From positions 2,680,001 through 2,744,000 of the forward strand of contig PUFA01000077.1 in NCBI GenBank assembly GCA_003508835.1: DNA of 64,000 nt, in the 5' to 3' direction. How positions within the stretch are numbered: position 1 is the first letter of the stretch; each line of letters starts with the position of its first letter. Source of the stretch: Eonycteris spelaea (lineage: Eukaryota > Chordata > Mammalia > Chiroptera > Pteropodidae). Below are positions 37,120-48,448 of this stretch, one piece after another. The notes under the pieces are model-generated. The model did not search any database. It saw only the letters and a program-made list of their open reading frames with translations, and had not been told where the DNA came from. Position numbers and translations under genes: made by a program.

Positions 37120-37534
37120 TGCTGCTCAATTTCCCCACTGGTCTAAGACTAGAGCAGTCTAAGATCCAAGATCATGGCAGCTGATATTCGAAATTTGACC
37201 AGACACCTGTATCATGAGGTTATCTTTTCTGTGGCCCACCTTGGACAACATCTGCCTAGTGTTTCTCAAGGTCGTGGGAATAAGTCTTATAGTGGCTCCA
37301 CATCCCTCCACGTGAAAAGGCAGCCGGCTGGATACGGAGGAGATGTGCGCCCTGCACCCATCGGATGTCATCATTTAGTGAAGGTGCACCCTTTTCTGGT
37401 ACCGTTTTCCCAGAGCTGTGGCCTCTGAAAGTAGAGCTGCAATTGCTGGCCATACATGGAGAGAAATAAAGACTTCCCAGCAATATTTGTTAAGAGATCA
37501 AGTGACATTAGATAACACTCATTGTAGAACTTAA
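37120..37534 (+). pseudogene. Unidentified coding-like segment, possible processed pseudogene
   Basis: An ATG at 37174 opens 84 codons (M-A-A-D-I-R-N-L-T-R-H-L...) ending at 37428. It has a mitochondrial-presequence-like look: basic, with few acidic residues. A second frame is open from 37382 to the TAA at 37532-37534 and reads L-F-W-Y-R-F-P-R-A-V-A, then G-H-T-W-R-E-I-K-T. The two would join through a one-base shift near 37390. Just after the first stop is GAGAAATAAAGACTTCC, with a poly(A)-signal-like AATAAA. No intron or clear poly(A) tail is visible and I could not name the parent gene. Confidence 0.35.
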
Positions 37535-37984
37535 TGGGTCCTGGGCCTTAAGCTACTGCAATGTGCTAGCCGCAGGGTATGTAATATTTGTTAATGGTCT
37601 TTTTTAAAATACAATTTTCTTTAAATATGTTAAAAATAAATTACAGGGCCTCTTTTCTGCTAGGAATAGAGGTCACTGTATAGTTCCCCCCATGAATGGC
37701 CACTTGTGCACTGGGTTAGCTCTGAACCTGCTCTCAGGTAAAGGCCTGCATCACAGAACAGGTAGAAGTCCCCAGCTCCACTCGACTCCTTGCTGTACCA
37801 AAGCAATAGAATGACAGGTGTTGAACATACAACCAGTGTCCCATAGGCTGAACCTGTTTCTTCATCTCATCATTATTCCAAAATTGGAATTTCTAGACCA
37901 AAGAAAAAGAAGAGAGATGTAATCTCAAAAGCATGGAATCAGGAGCGAAAATGTATAGATAAAGGCACAGGAAAGCACACCTCA

Positions 37985-38085
37985 TCTCTATAATGCGGAT
38001 GAAAAAGACATTATTTCATAGGGTGACTATGAGAATCAAATGACATAATCTATACGCATGCCCTTTGCAAACTGTAATCATTATG
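37985..38085 (+). repeat. MIR SINE fragment
   Basis: It shows TAATGCGGATGAAAAAGACA, TTTCATAGGGTGACTATGAG and AATCAAATGACATAATCTAT, the 3' half of sense MIR. Confidence 0.7.
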
Positions 38086-38164
38086 ATGATGCAATTTGGG
38101 TTGCACAGCTCTTAGTCTGGCTAAGGATGCTTCTTCCTCCTGTTTATCATCATCAAAGCAATGA

Positions 38165-38355
38165 TTATAATAGCAAACATTTATTGAGCAGTTACTATAT
38201 GTTAAACACCGTCCTGAGAGCTTTACATGGATTACATCATTTGCAACAATTCTCTGAAGATACTGTTATAAACTACAATAGATTAAAAGCTACTATATAC
38301 AGCCAAAGGTCATATACTTAGTAAGTTGCAGATTGGAGATACAAATCTACTCAGA
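38165..38355 (-). repeat. MIR SINE, antisense
   Basis: It shows AGCAAACATTTATTGAGCAG, TTACTATATGTTAAACACCG, TGAGAGCTTTACATGGATTA and TACTTAGTAAGTTGCAGATT, the complement of MIRb. Confidence 0.8.
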
Positions 38356-39441
38356 GGATATGCTCTCAACCACCTCCCTAAACTGCCTCCCACATGTTCT
38401 TCGAACAGCCTCACACACTTCTCAAGCCCACCTCTTCCAGTGCTCATGTGCAGAGTACCACTAAGGCAGGTAAGAGGCTGACAGTCAGAGAAGGTCACCA
38501 TTTCTGATGACGTAAAGGCAAACAATACTTCACGATGCACAAGGTTGTGATGGCCTTCACTCTGGTCTTCACTCAGTGGAGTCTGACAGGGGACTGAAGG
38601 GTCTTTGAGAGCTGGCATTAAACAGACTCACTACTCCATCATACAGAGAATATTTATATCTATACCAGGGACTGAACATGTCACAATACTAGGAACTAAG
38701 GAAGAGAAAGATGAATAATTTCCCTGCCAGAGGGACAAGCACAGATGCTTCGAGGGCTCATAAAAGAGGCACCTATCTTAGCTGGGGTTCTTAAAAAAAA
38801 AAAAAAAGTCAAGACGGGGAAGGACATGCGAAGCACAAACAGTACAGGCAAAGACAGGGCTGTGAACACCCAGTGATACATTTAGGCGCCTCCAAGGAGC
38901 TTGATAACATTGAGCGTGAAGCGTGAGGCAGGGAGCACGCCATGCAGGGGTCTTCCATGCCGTTTCACGACGCCGGCCTTACAGATGAACCCATCTTACT
39001 CTTTTTCCTTCCCCACCCCAAAGCAGCACATAGGAGAAACAAGAGATGATGTTCACAGTCATAAAACACACCCATTGGTAGAACTGATATTATGAAGACC
39101 TCATTTTTGCCTACATTGCAGCTTTGCCTATTTCTGGGACAAGGATCTTCTTTTGTCTGTCGGGAGCTGTTTCTCCTCACCTGGTCAGCCTTTTAATAAG
39201 GAAAAAAAAATCCTATAGTACTTTTCACTTCTAAAGTACTATATAATTTCCTTGTTTATTATGTTTATGTTTTACTCTGTGATTCCCTCCCACCTCCTGT
39301 AATATAAGACTCACAAAAGCAGGGCTTCATTGCTGTTTCCAGGCACCCAGCTAGGGATGGACTCAATGCAGGCACCAGATAAATACAGCATTTATTAAAC
39401 TAGTGCTGGATACGTGATCCAGATGGGTCCAATACACATTT

Positions 39442-39460
39442 TTGTTGTTGTTGTTGTTGT
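39442..39460. repeat. TTG trinucleotide microsatellite, about 6 units
   Basis: A short perfect TTG run is visible. Confidence 0.9.
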
Positions 39461-39592
39461 TTTTATACTAGAACTGGTATAGTTTTCAAGAAAGAAGATT
39501 ATGTCCCAAGGGACAATATAAGCCTAGACTTGCTGTCAGTAGCTATCTTTGCCACCAGGGAATTAAGACAACAGAGAGCAGAGCAGAGAGAC

Positions 39593-39608
39593 AAAAAAAA
39601 AAAAAAAA
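39593..39608. repeat. A16 homopolymer
   Basis: Sixteen consecutive A within a purine-rich stretch (39560-39660) of GA-rich text. No retroposed body was recognised upstream. Confidence 0.85.
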
Positions 39609-41775
39609 GAGAAAATGGGGGTGAGGGGAATGATGCAGAGAGGTGGAAGGGGAAAGATAAGATGACGTTATGTGATTTCTTGAGCAGAACTTTGCTTGTA
39701 GTCAGACACCCTGGGTTTCTCATTTATGTATGTTAATCCTAGGGGGAGGTTAGGGAGTTAAGCTCATTTGTACACTTGCACCCAAGAGAATCTTGACTTA
39801 CAGACTTAACCTTATGTGTAACTCTCAGTTGATTCGCTGTACTTTCCCACTTATCTGTATTTCAAGAAACCCATCACGATGTGGGTAAGAATGACATGAA
39901 CTCACAGTAATTTGTTTTCGCAAATTCAAATGTCGTCAGGAGGATGTAACTCTGTGAAGAAAACCACTCTAAGGGATGATGGGATTAGGTGGACCACAGT
40001 GGACTAGACAGTTTTCCCCCCTAAAATGAGCAATACTCACTCACTTTTCGCTATGCTAGAATACAGGTTAAGTGTTGCTACTCTATTTTTAAGACAAGAA
40101 CAACTGAAAATCCAGAAGTCTTACAAAATCCCCCAATTTAAAATCTGCCCATATTTTCCGTGCTATGAGAGCCAAACAAATCATGTATATGGGTCATATT
40201 TGGCTCACAAAGTTGCCATTTTCAACATCTGACTTTTAAGTCTCTTTCTTCCATGTCCCTCCCACTTGCAGGGGAAAGTGATTCGGGCAACGTGCCTTCA
40301 GGGTTTCAACCAACTTTAGGAATTGACTTCACATTCTGTGATTCCATTCTGTGCAGCCAATTCTACATTAACAGCTAACCAAGACAGAGTGTAGCTGAAG
40401 ACCAGACTGAACTAGCCTTCTGTTTTTCATAACCTACATGCACATTGCAAGTCCATCTTCCTAAGTCCTAAAGATGACTGCAAGTCACCAGTACCAGAAC
40501 TAACAAGGACTCTGAGGTCAGCCAGCCCATTGCCTCATTTCCTGGCAAGAATGTGCACAAAATCTTCCAAGACCAATAAGCCTTCTCTCACTTCTACCCA
40601 AGAGCACAGTTCACTCTTCACAGCCTGAGAGCCAAGGTCATTGCTGATTTGGTTACATTTAGAATGATTAGCAGTTAACTGAAGGCCCCCCTCTCTTAAG
40701 GTTAATGGATATTTACCTTGTGGTTACTGTAAGTAATTTACCATACTAATGGGAACTGTATATTGATTATTTTTTAAAAACACTGTTTTAGACAATCTAG
40801 TTTTGGGGTTGGATATATATATATTTTAGGTGCTGATGATGTTAATAGGAGGAAACAAAATAACATTAATTCCTACCTGAAATACAAATTCAGAAAGAAA
40901 TTATATTAAATGCTTTTCATGTGGACCTACATTATTTTTTCTGTCCTTTAAGAAATATACAGCTTCCAAATAGTAAATTAAAGGTTAAATTCTTTTATGT
41001 TATTGTATAGAGTTACCAAATCCCCTCCAAAAATTAATTTTAAAAAATCCTAAAACATTTTGTTTGGGGATTTGGTTTCAGTCCCTGGAAGGATTCAGTA
41101 ATTACTTCCCTCGTACCTCAGAGCATATTTTTCAAACAAAGGAGTCTAGTACTGATACAATGCAGACTACAGGCAAAGATTTATGATATCATAAACAACC
41201 TCCAAGGTCTTTTCTGTTTTTGATAGGTAGACCAAACCTGTTGGCATGTTAGCTTTTGTCAGCATTTGTATGCATTGTTTTGGGATTCTCGGTTAATCAG
41301 TGTCATGAGGTGAGCAACCCACCGTGCATTAGACACCTTTTACAATTAATTACCAAGAAGCACGTGGGATGCCTATTGAAAAGCTTCCTCCTCCCCCTCG
41401 ATATTCTACTCACAGCCATGACAGCCAAATACGTGCCGTGTTCACATGCGGAAGAGACAGACATCGGCATGCTGGCTGCCGCACTTGAATTAATTTGAAC
41501 TAGTGACCCACTGGCAAAGTAATGCTTAAAAAAAGTTCCAAAGCTACCTCAACTTTCTCTTCCTGATACCCAGGGACTGCTTTTCCTTCAAATTTTAAAT
41601 GTTTAACTTTATTAGAATCAGGGATTTCTTCAGTAGAAATATGAACAAGTGAGGATTGTTCCAGCTGCAGATACATTCAGCAAGAGAGATGGAAATGGTG
41701 CTCCTGTCTTCGGGGGACTGAAAAACGAGCAGCAAGTATAAGATCGGCAAGTAGTAAACAGCCTAAAAGCAATTA

Positions 41776-41960
41776 CAGTAGGTCCTCACTTAATGTCGTT
41801 GATAAGTTCTGCGACCTCAAGCTACACAATGTAGAATGACACCCATGTGACCACAGACTAACTGATAGAAACAAGAGTTAAGTTCCTACGGCATCTCATC
41901 AAGGCTCTAACGAACCAAGTGGTGTTGAACCAAATGCTGTTATTCGAGGAGGTCAAACCT
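41776..41960 (+). mobile_element. Dispersed mammalian repeat, probably a DNA-transposon fragment
   Basis: It shows ACAGTAGGTCCTCACTTAAT, GTCGTTGATAAGTTCTGCGA and CAAGAGTTAAGTTCCTACGG. I recognise this as a repeated mammalian unit that starts 'aggtcctcacttaacgtcg', but I cannot place the family with confidence. Confidence 0.5.
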
Positions 41961-42069
41961 CTAGCAAAGTCCATGAGCTCCATGAGATCTGCTGGGAAAA
42001 GCTCTGCTGAAAAGAAAGCGGTCTTCTGTTCAGAGTTGAAAGCAGGGCTGGATTAACCAGCTATTTGAT

Positions 42070-42150
42070 TCCCCTCACTAGGCTTTGGTTTCTTCACTTG
42101 TAAACTGGGGCTGATATGACAGTCTCTCGCAAGTTGTGCTGATCAAGCAC
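42070..42150 (+). repeat. MIR SINE fragment
   Basis: It shows GGCTTTGGTTTCTTCACTTG and TAAACTGGGGCTGATATGAC, the core of sense MIR. Confidence 0.7.
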
Positions 42151-42387
42151 TCAGTTGAAGTGAGAACAACAGAAAGTATCACTGCCACTTTTAGGAAACA
42201 TACCTCAAGAAGGGTCAGGGTGGGGGGCATTCAAGATCCTGTGGGAAGTAGTGTAGCTCACTCCAAATTGATGACAGTGGGAATCTCTTTCTAAGGAGCG
42301 AGAGGTAACAAGGAAAAGGAAACTGTACTTATGACATGCCAAATTTCAAAAGTCATCAACATGAAATGCAAGTAGAGGAGAACTTAT

Positions 42388-42600
42388 TTGCTTAATTTTG
42401 TATATTTTGACACTACTGACATTTGGGGCTCGGGAACTGTTGTGGTGGTCTGTCCTGTGCATTGTAGGATACTTTGCAGCATCCCTGGCCTCTACCTGCT
42501 AGGCTCTAGCACCTACTCCCAGCTGTGCCAATCAGAATATCCCCAGATTTTTGCCAAATGTCCTGTGCAGGGAAAAATCATCCCTGGTTGAGATCCATTG
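42388..42600 (-). mobile_element. MER20 hAT-Charlie element, antisense
   Basis: Nearly complete complementary MER20: ACACTACTGACATTTGGGGC, TGGTCTGTCCTGTGCATTGT, AGGATACTTTGCAGCATCCC, TGGCCTCTACCTGCTAGGCT, TTTTTGCCAAATGTCCTGTG and the end TCCCTGGTTGAGATCCATTG. Some MER20 copies are known to act as regulatory elements in endometrial cells of placental mammals; whether this one does is unknown. Confidence 0.92.
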
Positions 42601-42727
42601 ATGTGGATGTTTGCTTTCAACCAACTGATTCTCAAAATGCTAATCCAAGAGATAAACTAATCCTCAGCATTGGTGGTCCATGGGTCAAGTGGCGAGGAAG
42701 CAAACCAATACAAAACTTACTCTTGGG

Positions 42728-42905
42728 AAAATCACCTACTATATCTCGGGCCCTTTCCCATCCATTGTCCTAGTTAATTCATAAATTGCTCTGGGAAGAA
42801 TTTCTTTTCTCCACTTTGAAGATGAGGAAACTGATCTTCATGGAAATAAAGTACCCACGTATACAAGTAGCAGAACAGAAATTCCAACTCAGTTCTACAA
42901 GTAAA
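42728..42905 (-). repeat. MIR SINE, antisense
   Basis: It shows ACTACTATATCTCGGGCCCT, CTCCACTTTGAAGATGAGGA and AAGTAGCAGAACAGAAATTC, the complement of MIR. Confidence 0.7.
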
Positions 42906-43924
42906 AATTTCCATGTATTCAGTCTTGAAAGGTCTCAAAGCACATAATACCTGAAGTGAGATTTAACCTAAGGAGTATCATGAATAAAAGAGTAATGAAA
43001 GTTTACTGTTTGTTAAGTAACAAAATTTTGAGAGAATCAAGACAGTGAACATTGACTGACACTGTTGCTTCAATGCTGAAGAGACAATAAAAATGCACAT
43101 ATACATAATGTTCCCTTCTGTCCTCTAAAAGGGAGTAAAAATAAGCTTATTGAGTTTGAAGTTCAAAACTGATGTCAATAGGTTATATCACTAAAACTTA
43201 TGTTGGAATAAAATAAGCAACATGAACAGATTCTCTTCAGTGTTTCCTTGGTCTGTGGCTATATTTATAATGTCATTTGGAGATAATGGGCACAGATCTT
43301 TGAAGACTCATCTAGGGGCTATAACATGTCTCTTGTGTGGTGAAAGATTCAGACAAAATACAAGTATGTAGATTAACCAAACAATTATAAAGTGCCAAAT
43401 GCTAGGATTGATGCCGAGACCGAAAGTAAGGCATGGAATCCATTTTGCAGAGTGTGGTCATGATACACTTTTCTGAGAATAAGTTTAAGAAGAGACATTT
43501 AAGTGGAGACCAGAAGCACGAGGAGGTGAAAATTTTATAAGAAGTATAGACAGTGTTCTGAGATCAAAATGGCACGCACAAGGGTTTTCCAATCTCAAAA
43601 AGTTGCAAATCACTGTTGTAGCACTTTGTTCATTGTGGGTACAAATAAAGATACACTATAAGCCATAATAGATTCTCCCTATAATTAATCACAAATGATA
43701 CCAAAAACAGACCCAGAGAAAGTTGGAAAAAAAACAGGAAGATGAAGGAAAAAGTGAGATTCTTTGGTACAATTTTTCTTTTCTGACTTAGATTTGGCTA
43801 TAAAATATTTCAGTTTAATATTATTCCATTCATTCTTCTAGCAATAATGTAATTAATATCTTATATTTTAATCTTTTTTTTTTTTTTTCATTTTGAAAGC
43901 AACCTGATCTTGGAGTAGAATGCT

Positions 43925-44092
43925 TGGTGCCTCCGATGCCCTGGGGTTATGAACTTGAGTATCTTACTTAAGGCCACTGAGTCACAGCTTTCTCATCTGT
44001 AAAATGGGAATCATTCTTTTTAGTCATGTGAAAATGAAATTAGCTAGTAAATTTGAAAGTGCCTAGCATAATACCTGACCCAACACTTCTTT
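43925..44092 (+). repeat. MIR SINE
   Basis: It shows CACTGAGTCACAGCTTTCTC, ATCTGTAAAATGGGAATCAT and AAAGTGCCTAGCATAATACC, sense MIR in order. Confidence 0.8.
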
Positions 44093-44194
44093 CTTTCAAA
44101 TTAAACATATGAATTACATAAAAATGTGCCTTATTTGGGTTTTTATCATCACACTTACTATAATATAATCATGAATTTATTCGTATTCCTGTTT

Positions 44195-44303
44195 CTCTTC
44201 TGAATTCTCAGCTCTTTAGAAAGAGAATGTGGGTTTTATTTAACTGAATAATTCCAGCACTTGGCAGTTGGTAGATGTTCATTAAAGTTTTGCTGAATGA
44301 ATA
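44195..44303 (+). repeat. L2 LINE 3' end
   Basis: It shows TTCCAGCACTTGGCAGTTGG, TAGATGTTCATTAAAGTTTT and GCTGAATGAATAAA, the L2 terminus. Confidence 0.75.
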
Positions 44304-44319
44304 AACAGCCCTGTAACAA

Positions 44320-44465
44320 AGAGATAAAATGATATCATACCCATTTTAAAGATTAGAAAATAGGCCCAGAAAAGTGACAGGACTTGCCCAGAGTCATATG
44401 GCTAGTAGTTGGCAAAGACTAGAATCAAGACACATGATTCCAATTCATGATACTTCTACTTAGAA
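44320..44465 (-). repeat. MIR SINE, antisense
   Basis: It shows ACCCATTTTAAAGATTAGAA, GACAGGACTTGCCCAGAGTC and ATATGGCTAGTAGTTGGCAA, then ATCAAGACACATGATTCCAA, the complement of MIR. Confidence 0.8.
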
Positions 44466-44499
44466 AGGATGTACCTGCTTTAGTTTAGCATCCACTTAA

Positions 44500-45665
44500 A
44501 TAACAGTCAGTGCCAACCAATGCCAACCAGTAAGCTAGGTGCTAGGTATAAGCAGTGAATACAATCCATATGGTCTCTGTACTAACAAAGTTGCAGTTTA
44601 GTGAGAGAAGTATACATTAAAAAAAATCAATACCCAACTAAATAATTTCAATAAAAAAAAAATGCTCTTCCTGAGAAAAATAGGGGGAAATCCAAGTTAG
44701 GTTGAGATGTAGGGAGAGCGAATTTGAAGGAATCTTTAGGCTAAAACCTGAAGGATGAGAAAGGTGAAGGGTAAGATGAGTGAGTTTTGAGGCAAATGCT
44801 CTGTATAGAATAGCACTTTCAGTGAAGGTGATGCCAGGGGGTGGTCTTGTGCACAGGGGGCAGGCAAGGGCAAGGTCATTCAAGGATGGTTCTGGAGACA
44901 AATCAAGGATCTCCAAGTGTGATGGGAAGTCAGTAGAAAGTTTTAAGCAGGATAATGACATGAGGCAATTTATATTTTAAAACCGCTGCTTATAAAAAGA
45001 TCATCTCAGTTGAGGGTCTAGGTGACATTTTGAAGTGGAGAAACCAGTTAGGAGACTGGAACTTTAGTTGAGCCCATAGACGATGCTGGTTTCTACTAGA
45101 AAGGTGGTGATGGGAAGATGTGCATAGAGGAAATATTTTGCATGTAGCATCAAAAGGATTTAGTGATAAATTAGGTTTTTGAGGCACGAGAGAAGTATCT
45201 ATAAAGGATGATCCCTGTGTTTCTGGTTTAGACAATACTATAAAAGAAAGTGCCATTGTTGATATGGGGAATACTGAGTGAGAAAATTTGGGGGAAAAGA
45301 TCAATACTCCTGGTAGGACAAAAAATAAATGTGAATTGCCTATGAGATATTCAGTAGACATGTAGGTGTATATGCTGGAGCTACGAACAGAAATCAGGTC
45401 TGGAGTTAAGCTTGGGAGTCACCATCATAGAGCTGACACTCAAACCCATGGCCAGAGAGAAAGGGAGCATGAACACAGGAGAGGCCCTGGGACTGATTCC
45501 TTGAGGAACTCAAGAATTGGGTGGGCAGATCAGTGAGATGGTCCACCAGGGACACTGCTAACGTGTGGCTTGAGATACTGAAAGAGATCTGGGAGAAAGA
45601 GGTGGCAGAGGATTGTGGGTCAAGAAAGACAAGTGGCCATTTGTGCTGAACGCTATAATCATTAC
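44500..45665 (-). repeat. L2 LINE, antisense, over 1 kb including RT C-terminus
   Basis: It runs from the L2 3' end (TAGGTGCTAGGTATAAGCAG) through AAAACCTGAAGGATGAGAAA, GTTTTAAGCAGGATAATGAC, CCCTGTGTTTCTGGTTTAGA and TGCCTATGAGATATTCAGTA. Near 45430, H-G-F-E-C-Q-L-Y-D-G-D-S-Q stands for the L2 'HGFNYHLYADDSQ' block, with one catalytic residue lost. The three minus-strand ORFs here (44638-45669) are remnants. Confidence 0.9.
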
Positions 45666-45844
45666 ACATACCTTACAATGTAAGGTCCTTGAGGCATAGA
45701 AATCTGAGTATACAAATTGTCTGAAGAGTCTAACACTTCAGGTCACTCAGTAACTGAACTTTTCTCCTGGATTAGATGTCTTTTGTTTGACCCAACAGAT
45801 AGAGGTAAAGGAGTTACATGGAATGGACCCATGAATCTTTGATA

Positions 45845-46075
45845 CTGTCATCATTATTATCAATAATAAAAACATGAACAATTTATTGGACAATTATGAT
45901 GTTCTGGCAGTAACTGTGAATTATTTCTCACTCTTTATTCTTTTGGATAGCCCTTTAGACAGGTTTAATTATTATCTCTGTTTTTAAAAAGAGAAAAATG
46001 GGGTTTGAGAATCTGAATGACTATGATCATATAGCCATCAAGAAACAGAATTTTGAATTATTATTTTTTCAATTC
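45845..46075 (-). repeat. MIR SINE fragment, antisense
   Basis: It shows ACAATTTATTGGACAATTAT, ATAGCCCTTTAGACAGGTTT and ATTATTATCTCTGTTTTTAA, then GATCATATAGCCATCAAGAA, a worn complement of MIR. Confidence 0.55.
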
Positions 46076-46399
46076 CAAAACTTATCTTCTCTGCCCATTC
46101 TGCTATGTCCTGGCTTTTCTCTGTGTATTTCTCTGTATATGAACAGAGTTCTTGAAAAAGAAAATTTTTTTCTAGCCCTTATTAGAGTGCCCACTGCACA
46201 GTGGGTCATCAATAAATGGCTGATGGAAGGGGAGGAGAGAAGGAAAAGATAGAGGGAGAAAGACCAGAGGAAAATGAGACCAGAGAACTTAGAACAAATC
46301 AATTTCTAAGAATAATCAGTTCTACTGACTGGTACAGACTTTGTGCTGTGCCACTTAGATCTCCCTTAAGGAATAGAGAACTCCCCAGATGCTGCAAGT

Positions 46400-46745
46400 G
46401 TTGTCTGTAGACCATGCTTAGCTGTCCACCCTTCTTTTTAGCTTGGCTGAAAACAGCCACCTTGTTCAAGGTCATGCACTTCTTCCGGAGAGCAGTTTGC
46501 ATCCAATAACTGGTGGATGAGATAGGAAGGAGAGGCTATAAAGAGCCAGCCCTCCAGGTACAGCTTGGGACAACTCTAAAGGTCAACCCTGGCTCCAAAA
46601 TCACAGTCCAACTTTCCCCTCTGCCCAGTCCTGTTTCTTTCACTTCTTCCACAGTGATGAACCTGAGGACACCACCCAATAAACTTTTTATAATACGCAG
46701 TTCTCCTCTGAGCCTCCTTTCTGGGGAACCCAAACTCTGAAAGGG
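46400..46745 (+). mobile_element. ERVL-type LTR (family uncertain)
   Basis: It shows AAGGTCAACCCTGGCTCCAA, CAGTCCTGTTTCTTTCACTT, ACCACCCAATAAACTTTTTA (LTR poly(A) signal) and the end CTGGGGAACCCAAACTCTGA. This is the usual R/U5-like end of an ERVL LTR of the LTR33/41 kind. The 5' limit is approximate. Confidence 0.6.
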
Positions 46746-47104
46746 TCTCACTAGTATAGGGGTACCTGATTAATTTTCTGACATAAATATGACACATTTC
46801 CTGTGGTGATTTTAAAACGGCTCAGGTGGTTTCCCTGTGCCATTCAGCATGCTTCTAGGTCACCTACCTCCATAGTCAGTAGATGTGTGTGCAGGGAATG
46901 AAAATGAATTTTAATACTGGTCTCTGCAATACATAATTAGTAAGAGAATTCTGCTTAAAATTCTGTGTGTACATCACCTATCATAAGTGAGCATTTTACA
47001 TAAAACACTATGTAATCATAGCATACTATGTCTTTGAGCGCTATATAAATCATAAATACATATGAATATGCACACACACATTTTCATACACATATGAACT
47101 TCTA

Positions 47105-47352
47105 TGTGTAATCTATTTTACTGAGGACTTGCTCTATGCCAGTCACTGTGATAAACGCCTGACATGAATTAATTCCTTTGATTCTCACAGGTGGCAAAAT
47201 TACCTCTATTTGTTTTTCGAATGATGAAACTTAAGCCCAGAGAGGTTAAGGAGTCTGACAAAGACTTCCCAGCTAGAAGAGTTAATGCCTTGGGTGAAAC
47301 CCAGGACTAACAACTTCAAACCCGTACTTCTAATTACACCACACTGAACATG
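47105..47352 (-). repeat. MIR SINE, near full length, antisense
   Basis: It shows ACTTGCTCTATGCCAGTCAC, TTCCTTTGATTCTCACAGGT, TTAAGCCCAGAGAGGTTAAG and GGTGAAACCCAGGACTAACA, ending near the tRNA-like part (TACTTCTAATTACACCACAC). Confidence 0.85.
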
Positions 47353-48426
47353 AGTAATGTGAGCAAATTTCTTATAAAAATCTGTGAATTGAACAAGAGA
47401 ATAACAAAAACAAAGTGAGACTCACTGATTCCTCATTTTGTAAAGTTGGATTTTGTATAATGGGTTTCCTTATTTCAGGAGCCACCCAGAAAAGCAAAAA
47501 AGCCAAAGTCACAAACAACAAAACTACAGGGAAATATAGTGTTGTCCTTTGCCCCTTGCAAGAGCTACATTTTCTCAACAACTGAAGTGAGCTTGCCTTT
47601 ACAATTGAAATGTTTTCCTTTGCATGCAGAGTAATGGAGCATGGCGGAATACATGCCTTCAGCTGCAAAAATTTGTAAGTCGACACACACTCTACCAAGT
47701 TGTGACTGTGAGAACACACGCCCTCAGAAGCCAGGAGACAGCCTCTGTCAAAGGAAGGGTTGATTCCAATGAATACTGATCAGCCACTAAAAACAGAACT
47801 GAGATCGAAAAAACATCTCATAACTGATAAATGTACTGCTATCATAACATCAACAGCTTGAATTCAATGAAAACTATATTGGTTAAATTAAGTCTTCTAC
47901 ATAAAGATGTCAAATGTTACAACTTCACTATTACAGTGAGGAATAGCTTCAAAATGTGCCTAACCTGAAGAATTAGATGATACCATCCTTAGAAATTACT
48001 TTATAGAATTGTTAGGTCTAAAGTCATAAATCTCTATTAGAACATCAAATTTCTATTGGTTTGGATTGCATTTCCCAGTGCTATATCATCCCAATACAAG
48101 CCATCCGGACCATTTTTTATTTGCTTCTACCAAAAAGAATGTAAGTGTTTGTAGTGAATATTCCTGGAGTTCTTCCTTAATCAAAGAGTGCTATGAAAAG
48201 TGGACCGAACTAAAATTTGAATTTATAACATTTCTTTCAGATTTTCTTTGATAGTAAAGCAATAGTCTCCCAAGGTTTCTTTCTGCCTTAGGTCCTGTGT
48301 ATTTTCTAGATTAGATTAATACAGCTTTGGACTTTACTTAAAATACCCAAACATTCAAACTCATGAGGTCATAGAAGTCAGACCCTGTGAGAATTCACCT
48401 TTTAAATTGGCTAAGTTATGAGGTCT

Positions 48427-48448
48427 CACACACACACACACACACACA
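48427..48448. repeat. CA microsatellite, 11 units
   Basis: A perfect CA run of 22 bp. Confidence 0.95.

Noticed and set aside
44638..45669. Three minus-strand ORFs of 87-123 codons
   Set aside because: They follow the L2 coding strand, are in different frames, and one shows the L2 YADD block with a lost residue.
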